Assembly: GCF_009833965.1 (NCBI RefSeq)
Contig: NZ_CP047165.1
Coordinates: forward strand, 1,798,001 to 1,862,000
From: Pelistega ratti
GTDB taxonomy: Bacteria > Pseudomonadota > Gammaproteobacteria > Burkholderiales > Burkholderiaceae_B
Reading direction: 5' to 3'
Length of the DNA stretch: 64,000 nt
The position numbers and the translations under genes were made by a program. Position 1 is the stretch's first letter; each line of letters starts with the position of its first letter. Below the pieces are notes generated by a model. That model ran no database searches. It had not been told where the DNA came from and worked only from the letters and a program-made list of their open reading frames with translations. Of this stretch, positions 1 to 10,514 are shown one piece after another.

Positions 1-569
1 AAATTGAGAAACAAAAAGCAAGTTTAGAAAGCTATCGTACGTTTCCTGATATTGATGAACAGGTATTGAATGCAACAATCCAAAAATTAAATCAAGTATC
101 TCAACAATTAGCGAGTGCTAGAAAACCGGGTAGCCATATCCGAGAGAATGAATGGTTACTTTCTTTAAAAAATCGTTTTTTAACTCCCGGCTCTACCTCT
201 GCTATGGATATTCCTTCTTATACAGCATGGCTAAATGGGAATCATCAAGACTGCTTACATATTTTTCATCAACTGATAGTGCCGTTTATGCCACTTTATA
301 ATGCGGTGAGCCAAGCACTTTCTGTGATTAGAGAGGCTGCGATTCCCCATATGGAAAGTAGTAAAACCAATGGTTTTTTTGAGAAAAATATTGGAGGAAG
401 AATTTATCAGATGGCAAGAATTTGGCTCTCTGCCAATCAAAGGATTTATCCCGAAATTAGTGCGAATAAACATGTTGTAATGATTCGTTTTTTTCGGATT
501 AATGATCATTTTAAACAAATTCTTATGACTGAGCCGATTGGTTTTAAAATAGCGCTATGCCAGATTTAG
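1..569 (+). CDS. zapD: Cell division protein ZapD, C-terminal part (5' end outside window)
   Basis: The reading frame is open from base 3, so the gene enters from the left edge; an internal TTG at 66 is not a credible start. The C-terminal part resembles E. coli ZapD from memory: an 'REN' segment followed by a PG-S turn, a 'YTAWL' stretch matching the family's 'LHIWL', 'NGFF...N-GG', and 'YPEIS-NKH...IRF' matching 'YPQISGHKS-FAIRF'. ZapD crosslinks FtsZ filaments at the division ring in the cytosol. In related bacteria zapD follows coaE and precedes yacG; here an efflux operon follows instead. Identity is by recalled similarity; function is the known family role. Confidence 0.8.
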   Translation, partial: IEKQKASLESYRTFPDIDEQVLNATIQKLNQVSQQLASARKPGSHIRENEWLLSLKNRFLTPGSTSAMDIPSYTAWLNGNHQDCLHIFHQLIVPFMPLYNAVSQALSVIREAAIPHMESSKTNGFFEKNIGGRIYQMARIWLSANQRIYPEISANKHVVMIRFFRINDHFKQILMTEPIGFKIALCQI

Positions 570-682
570 GTTTTATATAAGGAAATGTTTTTGTTTCAAT
601 GCATTGCCCCGTCTAGTATCTTTTTCTTGAATAAGGGACAATAGCAGCCAATCATTTATGTGATATTTCATTTGTACACGGT

Positions 683-1876
683 ATGCGTAAATATCTTTTA
701 TTACTTTTAATAGCCATCTTAGGGTTTGGCTATTATTTTTTTATTGTTTCGTCTCGTGATAATAATACCTCATCATCAGATACGAACACTAGCCCAAATA
801 AACCCTCTACACAGACGAATAATACCGCTAAACCGACTACACAACGCGGAAGGGGAGCAAATAACTTTCAACGTAGCCTTGTTAAGATTGTTTATGCAGA
901 GGAAAAACCAATTCAAGAAGTGGTATCTAGTCTAGGTACTGTTATTCCTTCTCAGTCTGTAATAGTTAATAGTCAGGTAGGCGGTGTTTTACAAGCTATT
1001 TTTTTTGAAGAGGGGCAATATGTTAAAAAAGGGGATTTATTAGCTAAGATTGATCCCAGAACCTATCAGGCAGCACTTGACCAAGCAAAAGGTTCTTTAG
1101 CAGAAAACCAAGCAAGACTAGTGAATGCTCGTCAAGATTTAAAACGTTATCAAACTCTGTATAAACAAGATTCTATTGCACGCCAGCAAGTAGATACCCA
1201 ACAAGCATTAGTTCGTCAGTATGAGGGATCTTCTGTCAATTTACAAGCAGCGGTTGAGCAAGCACAAATTAATCTTAACTATACAGATATTGTTGCGCCT
1301 ATTGATGGAAGAGTTGGTTTACGCAAGGTAGATGTTGGTAATCTTATTGCTGCAAATAGTACAGATGGATTGGTGTTGATTACACAAAATCAACCAATTG
1401 ATGTGAGTTTTTCCGTCCCAGAAATATATATTGCTAAATTAGCAGCCCCTTTTTATCAAGGTAAGTCATTAGCAGTGAGTATTCTCAATAAAGAAAATGC
1501 AACGATTCTAGCAGAGGGAGTGCTGGTTTCTATGGATAACCAAGTTGATACCACAACGGGGAGTGTTAAATTAAAAGCACGTTTTGATAATCATGATTAT
1601 CAACTTTTTCCCAACCAATTTGTTAATGCCAAAATTATCTTACAACAAGTTGATGATGCCATTGTATTAAGTAATGATGCTATTCAATATAGCGATGCTG
1701 GTGCTTATGTGTATATTGTGCAGGAGGATAATACCATCAAAACACAAACGGTACAGACTGGCATTGTAAATGAGGGGTATACACAAATTTTATCGGGACT
1801 AAGCCTTACAGATAAAGTAGTCATTGAGGGGCTTGATCGTCTGCGTAGTGGTTCTACCGTAGAGATTGTGCCGTGA
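683..1876 (+). CDS. mdtA: RND efflux periplasmic adaptor subunit (MdtA-like)
   Basis: 397 residues with an N-terminal membrane anchor/signal (about residues 3-22), a low-complexity Ser/Thr/Asn/Pro linker to about residue 60, then an HlyD-type fold: the first lipoyl half around 'IVNSQVGGVLQAIFFEEGQ', a helical hairpin around residues 130-190, and the second half with 'INLNYTDIVAPIDGRVGLRK'. This is the membrane fusion protein that bridges the inner-membrane RND pumps and the outer-membrane channel. It overlaps the next gene by four bases and heads a four-gene operon. The presence of two RND pump genes downstream makes MdtABC the best match; substrates cannot be read from sequence. Confidence 0.88.
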   Translation: MRKYLLLLLIAILGFGYYFFIVSSRDNNTSSSDTNTSPNKPSTQTNNTAKPTTQRGRGANNFQRSLVKIVYAEEKPIQEVVSSLGTVIPSQSVIVNSQVGGVLQAIFFEEGQYVKKGDLLAKIDPRTYQAALDQAKGSLAENQARLVNARQDLKRYQTLYKQDSIARQQVDTQQALVRQYEGSSVNLQAAVEQAQINLNYTDIVAPIDGRVGLRKVDVGNLIAANSTDGLVLITQNQPIDVSFSVPEIYIAKLAAPFYQGKSLAVSILNKENATILAEGVLVSMDNQVDTTTGSVKLKARFDNHDYQLFPNQFVNAKIILQQVDDAIVLSNDAIQYSDAGAYVYIVQEDNTIKTQTVQTGIVNEGYTQILSGLSLTDKVVIEGLDRLRSGSTVEIVP

Positions 1877-4800
1877 ATATTTCTCGTCAGTTTATTTTAA
1901 GACCTGTAGCAACTGTTTTATTAATGATTGCTATTGTTATGGGTGGTTTATTAGCTTATAAACAATTATCTGTTTCCGCATTACCGCAAGTTGATTACCC
2001 AACGATACAAGTAGCGACACAGTACCCCGGTGCAGGCCCTGAGGTGATGCAAGCGTTGGTAACGAGTCCACTTGAGAAGCAATTTGGTAAGATGGCAGGG
2101 CTAACAGTTATGCGCTCCTCAAGTTCAGAAGGGTATTCATTGATTACACTACAGTTTTCATTAAATATATCTATGAATGTGGCAGAGCAACAGGTACAGG
2201 CGGCTATTAATGCGGCGAGTAATTTATTACCCTCTGATTTACCGAGTACCCCTGTGTATAACAAAGTTAATCCTGCGGATACACCGGTGATGACATTAGC
2301 CATTCTTTCTCATAGCCTTCCCTTATATGAGGCACGTGATATTGTTGAAACAAGGATTGCACAGAAAATTGCCCAAGTAGATGGAGTGGGTTTGCTTAGT
2401 ATTTCAGGAGGACAAAAACCAGCCATTCGTGTACAAGTGAACCCACACCAATTAAATAGTGCTGGTCTTAGTCTAAGTGATATTTATACCAGTATTACTA
2501 GTAATAATGTGAATTCACCGACAGGTAATATTGATGGGGAGAAAAGGGCAACAACCATTTATGCTGACGGACAATTACGAACACCAGAAGCCTATAAAGA
2601 ATTAATTATTCATTACAATAATGGAGCTGCCTTAAAACTAAAAGATATTGCTCAGGTGGTGAGTGATGCCGAAGATATTCGACAAGCAGCGTGGTATGGT
2701 ACACAGCCTGCACTTTTACTCAATATTCAACGACAACCCAATGCGAATGTCATTGAGGTGGTAGAACAAATTCAGCAATTACTTCCTACTTTAGAAGCTA
2801 GCTTACCAGATTCAATTGATATTGCAGTGGTATCAGATAGAACGGTATCTGTTAAACAATCTATCAGTCATGTACAAAATGAATTAATAATGGCGATTGG
2901 TTTGGTGGTATTGGTAACATTCGTTTTTTTGAGAAGTTTTACGGCAACATTTATTCCCTCTATTGTTGTGCCATTGTCTATCATAGGGACATTTGGCGTG
3001 ATGTATTTTTTAGGCTATAGCTTAAATAATTTATCCTTAATGGCATTAACGATTGCAACAGGTTTTGTGGTAGATGATGCGATTGTGATGATTGAGAATA
3101 TTGCAAGGTATATGGAACAGGGAGATTCGCCATTGCAAGCGGCTTTAAAAGGTTCTCAAGAGATAGGGTTCACTTTATTATCATTAACTATTTCTTTAAT
3201 TGCGGTATTAATCCCTCTTTTATTTATGGGTGATGTTATTGGGCGATTATTTCAAGAGTTTGCCGTTACATTAGCCGTAGCTATTTTAATTTCACTGGTC
3301 ATTTCATTAACATTAACCCCTATGTTATGTGCCAAATTATTAAAGGCAGAACATCATCAGCAAGAAAAACCGTGGCAACAATGGCTACGCCGAGGGGTAG
3401 ATAAAATTTTTCAAGTGTATGAGTATGCACTAAATAGAGTATTGCAACATCAAACAGTAACCTTATTGGTATCGCTAGGGACACTACTCTTGACAGCAGT
3501 ATTGTATATAGTGATTGATAAAGGGCTTTTTCCAACACAAGATACAGGTTTAATTCGTATTGTAACGGAAGCACCACAATCCGCTTCTTTTAAAAGTGTA
3601 GCAGAACGACAATTAAAAATTGTTGAAATGATACAAGAAGATCCAGATGTTGATACCGTGTCATCTTTTGTTGGGGTAGATAGCACTAATGCGACCTTAA
3701 ATACAGGGCGTATTCTTGTGCAACTACATTCTGATAAAGCGAGGGATTCTGCTCAAGTTGTTATGGATCGCCTACAAGAAAAGTTATCACAGCAACATGA
3801 AATGCAGGTCTTTATGCAAGCAGTCCAAGATTTAACGATTGATACACAAATATCTAGAACACAGTATCAAATGACATTAAGTGTGGTGGATAATCAGCTT
3901 TTAAAAGAGTGGGTGCCTATTTTTGTAGCAAAAATTCAATCTTTATCAGGGTTATGGGGTGTTACTGATAATTTTCAGGTAAATGGTGCACAGGTAACGG
4001 TTACGGTTAATCGAGAAGAAGCCTCTCGCCTTGGTGTATCGATGTCTGCTGTAGATGATGCATTGTACAATGCCTTTGGACAACGACTCATCTCAACTAT
4101 TTTTACTCAATCCGCACAGTATCGTGTCATATTGGAGGTAGAGAATCACTTTAGCCAATCACCCGATAATCTAAAGGATATTTATGTGAAAGGGACAAGT
4201 GGCTTAGTACGTTTAGATCAGATTGCACAGATAACATTAGAGAATGCTCAACTCGAAAAACAACGTATTGATCAATTTCCTGCTGCCTTAGTTTCCTTTA
4301 ATCTGGAAGAGGGATATGCTTTGTCAGAGGTCGTTGATGAGATTTTTGCGGCTGCACAAGCAATAGGACTTCCTGCAAGTATTGATTTACAGCTACAAGG
4401 ATCGGCAAAAGCCTATGAAAGCTCATCAAGTAATACCCTATGGCTTTTATTAGCGGCTGTTTTTACAATGTATATTGTACTGGGTGTTTTATATGAGAGC
4501 TATATACACCCCATTACTATTTTATCGACTTTACCCTCTGCAACAATTGGGGCTTTTTTAGCTCTAATGCTGACTAATCAAGGGTTAAATATGATTGGGA
4601 TTATTGGGATTATCCTGTTGATTGGTATTGTCAAGAAAAATGCGATTATGATGATTGATTTTGCATTACATACCGAAAGAGAAGAGGGCTTATCACCACG
4701 AGAGGCGATACATAAAGCGGCCTTACTACGATTTAGACCTATTTTAATGACAACATTAGCCGCTTTATTTGGTGCTATTCCATTAATGTTATCTTCAGGG

Positions 4801-4944
4801 TTAGGGGCTGAGTTACGAGCCCCTTTAGGATTAGTATTAGTAGGAGGGCTATTGTGTAGCCAATTATTAACAGTCTTTACAACCCCTGTTATTTACTTAT
4901 TTTTCCATCGTTTTCAGCAAGTAGGTCGTTTAAAAACAGAGTAA
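1873..4944 (+). CDS. mdtB: RND multidrug efflux pump subunit (MdtB-like)
   Basis: 1023 residues, usual HAE-1 RND length. Begins 'MNISRQFILRPVATVLL', the family's first transmembrane helix entry, and uses a GTG start overlapping the adaptor gene's stop (GTGA). Two periplasmic porter regions alternate with two blocks of transmembrane helices; the proton-relay helix 4 reads 'GFVVDDAIVMIENI' with the paired Asp residues. MdtB normally forms a hetero-trimer (2 MdtB:1 MdtC) that exports drugs and bile salts using proton-motive force. Followed two bases later by a second RND gene, which is the MdtBC arrangement. Confidence 0.9.
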   Translation: MNISRQFILRPVATVLLMIAIVMGGLLAYKQLSVSALPQVDYPTIQVATQYPGAGPEVMQALVTSPLEKQFGKMAGLTVMRSSSSEGYSLITLQFSLNISMNVAEQQVQAAINAASNLLPSDLPSTPVYNKVNPADTPVMTLAILSHSLPLYEARDIVETRIAQKIAQVDGVGLLSISGGQKPAIRVQVNPHQLNSAGLSLSDIYTSITSNNVNSPTGNIDGEKRATTIYADGQLRTPEAYKELIIHYNNGAALKLKDIAQVVSDAEDIRQAAWYGTQPALLLNIQRQPNANVIEVVEQIQQLLPTLEASLPDSIDIAVVSDRTVSVKQSISHVQNELIMAIGLVVLVTFVFLRSFTATFIPSIVVPLSIIGTFGVMYFLGYSLNNLSLMALTIATGFVVDDAIVMIENIARYMEQGDSPLQAALKGSQEIGFTLLSLTISLIAVLIPLLFMGDVIGRLFQEFAVTLAVAILISLVISLTLTPMLCAKLLKAEHHQQEKPWQQWLRRGVDKIFQVYEYALNRVLQHQTVTLLVSLGTLLLTAVLYIVIDKGLFPTQDTGLIRIVTEAPQSASFKSVAERQLKIVEMIQEDPDVDTVSSFVGVDSTNATLNTGRILVQLHSDKARDSAQVVMDRLQEKLSQQHEMQVFMQAVQDLTIDTQISRTQYQMTLSVVDNQLLKEWVPIFVAKIQSLSGLWGVTDNFQVNGAQVTVTVNREEASRLGVSMSAVDDALYNAFGQRLISTIFTQSAQYRVILEVENHFSQSPDNLKDIYVKGTSGLVRLDQIAQITLENAQLEKQRIDQFPAALVSFNLEEGYALSEVVDEIFAAAQAIGLPASIDLQLQGSAKAYESSSSNTLWLLLAAVFTMYIVLGVLYESYIHPITILSTLPSATIGAFLALMLTNQGLNMIGIIGIILLIGIVKKNAIMMIDFALHTEREEGLSPREAIHKAALLRFRPILMTTLAALFGAIPLMLSSGLGAELRAPLGLVLVGGLLCSQLLTVFTTPVIYLFFHRFQQVGRLKTE

Positions 4945-4946
4945 GT

Positions 4947-7900
4947 ATGAGTTTATCCACCCCTTTTATTCAACGACCGATTGCGACCCGATTACTGGCA
5001 TTGGCAATTAGTGTGATGGGAATAATTAGTTTTTTCTTATTACCCGTATCACCATTGCCTAATATGACCATTCCAATGATTTCTGTTAGTGCTTCTTTAT
5101 CAGGGGCGAGTGCAGAAACAATGGCAAGTAGTGTGGCAACACCCTTAGAGCGTTCATTAGGGGGGATTGCTGGGCTAAATGCAATGAGTTCTAATAGTTC
5201 AGAGGGGAGAACAAGTATCTTTCTAGAGTTTGACCTGGATAAAGATATTGATGAGGCAGCACAAGAAGTACAAGCAGCGATTAATTCAGCTCGTTCTTTA
5301 TTGCCTAGTGGGATGAAAACACCACCTACTTATGAGAAATTAAATCCTTCTTCTATGCCCATCATGGCATTAGCAATTACCTCTGATGCCTATAACCCCG
5401 GGCAATTATATGATTTTGCCAGTAGTTTATTGAGTCAAAAAATTGCACAAATAGAAGGGGTGGGATCTGTTACTGTTGGCGGAAGCTCATTACCAGCGGT
5501 TCGTGTTGATTTGAATCCTTATTTGGTGAGTGCCTATGGTGTTTCATTAAGTGAAATTAGGCAAACTATTACGCAATCGAATACCCTCGGGCCGAATGGT
5601 ATGATTGAGAATGATCAATACCGTTGGCAGATTAAAACCAATGCTCAGTTACGTAAAGCGGCAGATTATCGTGATTTAGTGGTGAGATGGAATGGAGAGA
5701 ATGCGTTAAGATTAAAAGATATTGCCCATGTCTATGACTATATTGAAAATGAGTTCAATAGTGGTTTTTATAATGATAAACGCGCTATTACCATTCTTGT
5801 AAGGCGTGAGGATCGAGCCAATATTATTAAAACAGTGGATTTGATTAAAGCAAATATACCGGCTTTACAAGAAATGCTACCTGATGATGTTGCTTTAACC
5901 TTGGTTCAGGATAGAAGTCCCAGTATTAGAGCGACACTACATGAAGCTGAGCTAACATTGATGATAGCCATTATATTAGTTATTCTGGTGGTGTTGTTTT
6001 TCTTGGGTAAGTGGCGAGCAACCTTTATTCCAGCAATTAGTGTACCGGTTTCTTTATTGGGGACTTTTATTGTTATCTATTTGCTAGGTTATTCCTTAAA
6101 TACCATCTCTTTAATGGCGCTGATTGTTGCAACAGGTTTTGTGGTTGATGACTCTATTGTTGTTCTTGAAAATATTATGCGTTATATAGAGCAGGGGAAA
6201 AGCACCTATGAAGCCGCTTTAATTGGGGCAAAAGAAGTTGGTTTTACTGTATTGAGTATGAGCCTTTCTCTGATTGCTGTTTTTATTCCTTTATTATTTT
6301 TGAATAATTTGCTGGGTGTTCTTTTTAAAGAGTTTGCTGTTACGTTGTCAGTAGCGATTTTAATTTCATTAGTTGTTTCACTGACACTAACACCTAGTTT
6401 ATGCGTACGATGGTTAAAAGAAGAGAAAAAATCTCAACCCTTTATTCTGTTTAGGGGATTTGAATATGCTTTTGCATCTGTTCAGCAATTTTATAAAAAA
6501 ACATTAACTATTGCTTTAAAGTTCAAGTTTATTACTTTATTCGTTTTTTTGGCAACAATTGTTTTAAATATATACTTATTTATAGTAGTGCCTAAAGACA
6601 TTTTTCCTACTCAAGATACAGGTGTTGTGATGGGATTTTTCCGTGTAGATAAGGGGACATCTTTTCAAGCAATGATGCCAAAACTGGATTATTACCGTCA
6701 GATTATTCTTGATGACCCTAATGTAGAAACAGTAATGGGATATGCAGGGGGTAGAGGGGGATCTAATAGTAGCTTTTTATTAATTCAATTAAAGCCCTTT
6801 GAAGAAAGAACACTCTCTGCACAACAAGTGATTGATGGCTTGAGAACTAAATTTGGTAAAGTAGCGGGTTCTCAAATATCTTTAGTCGTTCAACAGGATA
6901 TTCATACGGGAGGAGGCCCACCAGGCGGTTCTACAGGCTCTTATGATATCGTATTGAAAGCAGGTGACTTAGAGGTACTAAGAGAATGGACACCTAAGGT
7001 CAAAACCGCTTTAGAACGTATTCCTGAGATTACAGATGTGATGCAAGGCATACAAGATAGTGGGCGGCGTTATGAGTTAAAGATTAACCGTGATGCAGTG
7101 ACTCGTTTAGGGTTAAGCATGAATTTAGTAACGAGTACGATAGGTGGTTTTTTTGGTAGTGCACAAATCGCTGTCTTATATGAAGATTTAAATCAATATT
7201 ATGTTGTTATGCGTGCTGCGCCAGAATTTGCACAAGACCCTACTATATTGAAAGATATTCATTTAATTAATAATGAGGGTAAGATTATTCCTTTAAGTGC
7301 GGTAGCCGAGTTTACCACTGGGAGTGCGCCTTTATCTGTACGACATCAGGGATTACAAGTATCTGATTCTCTTTCGTATAACCTTATGCCTAATGTTACT
7401 TTAGAGCAGGCGATGCAAGTGATTCAAAGAGCGATACAAGAAATAGGTTTACCCTCCCATTTAATCGAAGTAGGATCTAGTGGAGATGCACAGTTACTTC
7501 AAGAAACGGAAAAGCAACAACCTCTTTTAATTCTTGCGGCTATTGTGGTGATGTATCTGGTCTTGGGTATTTTATATGAAAGTTTTATTTTGCCATTAAC
7601 CATTTTATCTACCTTACCATCGGCAGGTGTTGGGGCTTTACTTGCATTATTGGCGATTGATATGGAATTTTCACTCATTGCTTTAATTGGTGTGTTTTTA
7701 TTAATTGGGATTGTGAAGAAAAATGCCATTATGATGGTCGATTTTGCGGTGAGTAGAGAAAGAATGTTTGGAGAAACGCCTGAACAAGCAATTTTTACAG
7801 CATGTTTAATCCGATTTAGACCAATTATGATGACGACCATTGCGGCTATTTTTGGGGCAGTTCCTCTTATTTTAGCGACAGGTGCCGGTGTAGAAATGCG

Positions 7901-8033
7901 TCAGCCTTTGGGTGTAACGATTGTGGGAGGGTTATTGTTGAGTCAGTTACTTACACTTTATTCTACGCCAGTTATTTATTTGTTATTGGATAAAATGCGT
8001 CACCGTTTTATTCGTCAATCATCAGCTTCTTAA
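4947..8033 (+). CDS. mdtC: RND multidrug efflux pump subunit (MdtC-like)
   Basis: 1028 residues, homologous to but clearly different from the preceding pump. N-terminus 'MSLSTPFIQRPIATRLL'; helix 4 has 'GFVVDDSIVVLENI'; the C-terminal block contains 'GIVKKNAIMMVDFA', typical of HAE-1 pumps. The periplasmic region has an unusual glycine/proline-rich loop, 'HTGGGPPGGSTGSYD', around residue 650. The gene starts two bases after the stop of mdtB, so translation is probably coupled. As the second pump in the operon it is the natural partner of the MdtB-like subunit. Confidence 0.9.
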   Translation: MSLSTPFIQRPIATRLLALAISVMGIISFFLLPVSPLPNMTIPMISVSASLSGASAETMASSVATPLERSLGGIAGLNAMSSNSSEGRTSIFLEFDLDKDIDEAAQEVQAAINSARSLLPSGMKTPPTYEKLNPSSMPIMALAITSDAYNPGQLYDFASSLLSQKIAQIEGVGSVTVGGSSLPAVRVDLNPYLVSAYGVSLSEIRQTITQSNTLGPNGMIENDQYRWQIKTNAQLRKAADYRDLVVRWNGENALRLKDIAHVYDYIENEFNSGFYNDKRAITILVRREDRANIIKTVDLIKANIPALQEMLPDDVALTLVQDRSPSIRATLHEAELTLMIAIILVILVVLFFLGKWRATFIPAISVPVSLLGTFIVIYLLGYSLNTISLMALIVATGFVVDDSIVVLENIMRYIEQGKSTYEAALIGAKEVGFTVLSMSLSLIAVFIPLLFLNNLLGVLFKEFAVTLSVAILISLVVSLTLTPSLCVRWLKEEKKSQPFILFRGFEYAFASVQQFYKKTLTIALKFKFITLFVFLATIVLNIYLFIVVPKDIFPTQDTGVVMGFFRVDKGTSFQAMMPKLDYYRQIILDDPNVETVMGYAGGRGGSNSSFLLIQLKPFEERTLSAQQVIDGLRTKFGKVAGSQISLVVQQDIHTGGGPPGGSTGSYDIVLKAGDLEVLREWTPKVKTALERIPEITDVMQGIQDSGRRYELKINRDAVTRLGLSMNLVTSTIGGFFGSAQIAVLYEDLNQYYVVMRAAPEFAQDPTILKDIHLINNEGKIIPLSAVAEFTTGSAPLSVRHQGLQVSDSLSYNLMPNVTLEQAMQVIQRAIQEIGLPSHLIEVGSSGDAQLLQETEKQQPLLILAAIVVMYLVLGILYESFILPLTILSTLPSAGVGALLALLAIDMEFSLIALIGVFLLIGIVKKNAIMMVDFAVSRERMFGETPEQAIFTACLIRFRPIMMTTIAAIFGAVPLILATGAGVEMRQPLGVTIVGGLLLSQLLTLYSTPVIYLLLDKMRHRFIRQSSAS

Positions 8034-8048
8034 AAAGTGAGCCATAGA

Positions 8049-9467
8049 ATGCGAAAAATAAGCCTTTTTTTATTCCCTTTTCTACTAAGTGCGTGTGCAG
8101 TTGGTCCTGATTATAAGGAAGCTCCTTCATTAGATATTAGGCAAAACTATAAAGCTTCTACTCTTCCAGAGTGGTCACAATCAACAAATGATTGGGTGCA
8201 AATTACCCAAGATGATTTATCTCAAGGGGATTGGTGGCGACGGTTTCATGATTCAACATTGAATACTTTAATGGCTGAATTGAATCAATCTAATTTTCAG
8301 ATTGAGCAAGCATTAGCAAGTTATGATGTTGCATTAGCCTCGTTAAGATCCTCTCGTGCCGGTTTATTTCCTGCTTTAAACACTAATGCTAGTGCAACAC
8401 GTTCAGGAGGGGATAATCAAATAACTAATTCCGCTTATAGTGGTAGTATCAGTGCTGCTTGGGAGCTTGATTTATGGGGAAAAATTCGCCGAGAAGTGCA
8501 AGCAAGTAAAGCTTCTGCACAAGCCAGTGCAGCCGAACTCGCTAATATGAAACTAAGCCTACAGGGGCAGTTAGCAAAAGCTTATTTTAATTTACGGTTA
8601 GTGGATGCAGAATTAGATTTGCTGAATCGTATCGTGGGTAGTAATGAGCGTTCCCTCAAGGTAAATGAAAACCGCTATCAACAAGGTGTATCAGCAAGAG
8701 CAGATGTTGTCAGTGCGATGAGTGCCTTAGAGCGAGCAAGAGTCAGTGCGATTAATATGAAGGCTTCTCGTCAGCAATATGAAAGTACCATTGCTGTTTT
8801 ACTGGGTAAAGCACCGAGCCAATTTAGCCTAACTCCCGAACCGTTTATGGCAAATATACCAACAGTACCTGTTTTACTACCTTCTGCTTTATTAGTAAGA
8901 AGACCGGATATTTATATAGCAGAGCGAGCTGTCGCAAAAGCGAATGAAGAAATAGGAATAGCTCAATCAGCATGGCTACCTACCTTGAATCTGAGTGCAA
9001 GTACTGGTTTAAGAGAAAGTTCATTTTCTGATTGGCTATCTGCCCCTTTAAACTTTTGGTCATTAGGCCCTGCTTTAGCGTTGAGTATTTTTGACGGGGG
9101 AACTCGTCAAGCGGCTATTGCCAGTAGTAAAGCAGAATATAGGGGACGAGTGGCAGCTTATCGCCAAACGGTACTGAATGCCTTAAAAGAGGTAGAAGAT
9201 AAAATGACCCTTATCAGTGTATTAAATGAACAAGCACTTGCTCAACAAAGGGCATTATCCTCTGCTCAAGAGTTTGCCAAAATTACACGAAATCAGTATT
9301 TAGCAGGATTAGTAGATTATTTGAGTGTTACGCAAGCGGAGGATACTGCTAACAATACCGAGATAAGTACGCTACAATTAAACAATCAACGTTTAGAAGC
9401 GACAATAGATTTAATCATGGCTTTAGGAGGTGGTTGGTCTGTGTCTCATGATTCTACCAATCAATAG
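8049..9467 (+). CDS. Outer-membrane efflux channel lipoprotein (NodT/OprM family)
   Basis: About 472 residues. The signal peptide ends in a lipobox, 'LLSAC', so the mature protein should be lipidated at that Cys, followed by the OMF signature 'AVGPDYKEAP'. The body has two TolC-type repeats ('WWRRFHDSTLNTLM', 'GLFPALN', and 'RRPDIYIAERAVAKANEEIGIAQS' split across the second repeat). It completes the tripartite pump with the two RND subunits and the adaptor. I place the start at ATG 8049; an in-frame GTG at 8037 would add four residues. Neither has a strong ribosome-binding site. Confidence 0.88.
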   Translation: MRKISLFLFPFLLSACAVGPDYKEAPSLDIRQNYKASTLPEWSQSTNDWVQITQDDLSQGDWWRRFHDSTLNTLMAELNQSNFQIEQALASYDVALASLRSSRAGLFPALNTNASATRSGGDNQITNSAYSGSISAAWELDLWGKIRREVQASKASAQASAAELANMKLSLQGQLAKAYFNLRLVDAELDLLNRIVGSNERSLKVNENRYQQGVSARADVVSAMSALERARVSAINMKASRQQYESTIAVLLGKAPSQFSLTPEPFMANIPTVPVLLPSALLVRRPDIYIAERAVAKANEEIGIAQSAWLPTLNLSASTGLRESSFSDWLSAPLNFWSLGPALALSIFDGGTRQAAIASSKAEYRGRVAAYRQTVLNALKEVEDKMTLISVLNEQALAQQRALSSAQEFAKITRNQYLAGLVDYLSVTQAEDTANNTEISTLQLNNQRLEATIDLIMALGGGWSVSHDSTNQ

Positions 9468-9479
9468 GGAAGAGAGAAT

Positions 9480-10448
9480 ATGCCTTTTTATAAATGTGAT
9501 GGACAACACCCTTTAACTTTTGATCAGGAAGAAATTGTTAAAGGATTGAGAGAAGCACGTCAAGCATGGCGAGCGCAATATAATCGTTTAGATGAAGTGG
9601 GTGAATGGCATTTACCCTCACCGCAAGCGGTTGATCAAGCGATTAAACAATTGAGTGGTGCTTTATTCCCTATGCGTTTAGGGCCCGATGGTTTGGTTAA
9701 GGAAAATGAAGATTTTTATGTAGGTTATACCATTGGGGTAGCACTTAGTACATTATTATCTCAAATTAAACACGAAATTAAACACCGCCACCATGAAGAA
9801 GAAATTGATGAGTGTGAGGTAGATAACTGTGCCTCTAAGATTGTCAGAGAATTTGCAAAGCAATTGCCCCGTATTAGAACATTATTAGATTCTGATATTA
9901 AAGCGGCATATGCAGGTGATCCTGCTGCACGTAGTGTTGATGAAGTCTTACTATGTTATCCAGGGGTGCAAGCGATGATTTATCACCGTTTAGCCCATGA
10001 ATTATATAAATTGGATATGACACTAACTGCACGTATTATTGCTGAATTATCCCATAGTATGACGGGTATTGATATTCATCCCGGTGCACAGATTGGTCCT
10101 GGCTGCTTTATTGATCATGGTACAGGTGTTGTGATTGGCGAGACAGCTATTATTGGTCAAAATGTTCGTATTTATCAAGCCGTAACATTAGGTGCAAAAA
10201 GTTTCCCGGCTAATGAAGATGGTACATTACACAAAGGTCTTGCACGTCACCCGATTGTAGAAGATGATGTGGTTATTTATGCCAGTGCTACGATTTTAGG
10301 TCGTATCACGATTGGTAAAGGTGCAGTGATTGGGGGTAATACTTGGGTAACACAGGATGTAGCCCCCGGTGAATTTGTCAGTATGAGCGGTTCTTCTCGT
10401 ACCAAAAAACAAGACTTTTGGGGAAGTGGTTTTGGTGAAGGGATTTAA
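9480..10448 (+). CDS. cysE: Serine O-acetyltransferase
   Basis: 322 residues, longer than E. coli CysE (273) and closer to the long SrpH/EpsC-type enzymes. The C-terminal half is a left-handed beta helix of hexapeptide repeats: 'GIDIHPGAQIGPGCFIDHGT' then 'VVIGETAIIGQNVRIYQAV' and 'IGKGAVIGGNTWV'. The His in 'IDHGTG' and Asp in the preceding helix are the family's catalytic residues. It makes O-acetylserine from serine and acetyl-CoA for cysteine synthesis in the cytosol. The start is supported by GGGAAGAGAG about six bases upstream. Located 12 bases after the efflux channel gene, so it may be co-transcribed although unrelated in function. Confidence 0.88.
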   Translation: MPFYKCDGQHPLTFDQEEIVKGLREARQAWRAQYNRLDEVGEWHLPSPQAVDQAIKQLSGALFPMRLGPDGLVKENEDFYVGYTIGVALSTLLSQIKHEIKHRHHEEEIDECEVDNCASKIVREFAKQLPRIRTLLDSDIKAAYAGDPAARSVDEVLLCYPGVQAMIYHRLAHELYKLDMTLTARIIAELSHSMTGIDIHPGAQIGPGCFIDHGTGVVIGETAIIGQNVRIYQAVTLGAKSFPANEDGTLHKGLARHPIVEDDVVIYASATILGRITIGKGAVIGGNTWVTQDVAPGEFVSMSGSSRTKKQDFWGSGFGEGI

Positions 10449-10514
10449 CGAAATAGGTAGGGTATGAGAGAAAAAGAATATAGATTTCTATTTAATCTAA
10501 CCCTACTTTAATCC

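Noticed and set aside
10455..10500. Possible terminator after cysE (GTAGGGT ... ACCCTAC)
   Set aside because: Only seven base pairs with a loop of over 30 bases and no T tract.
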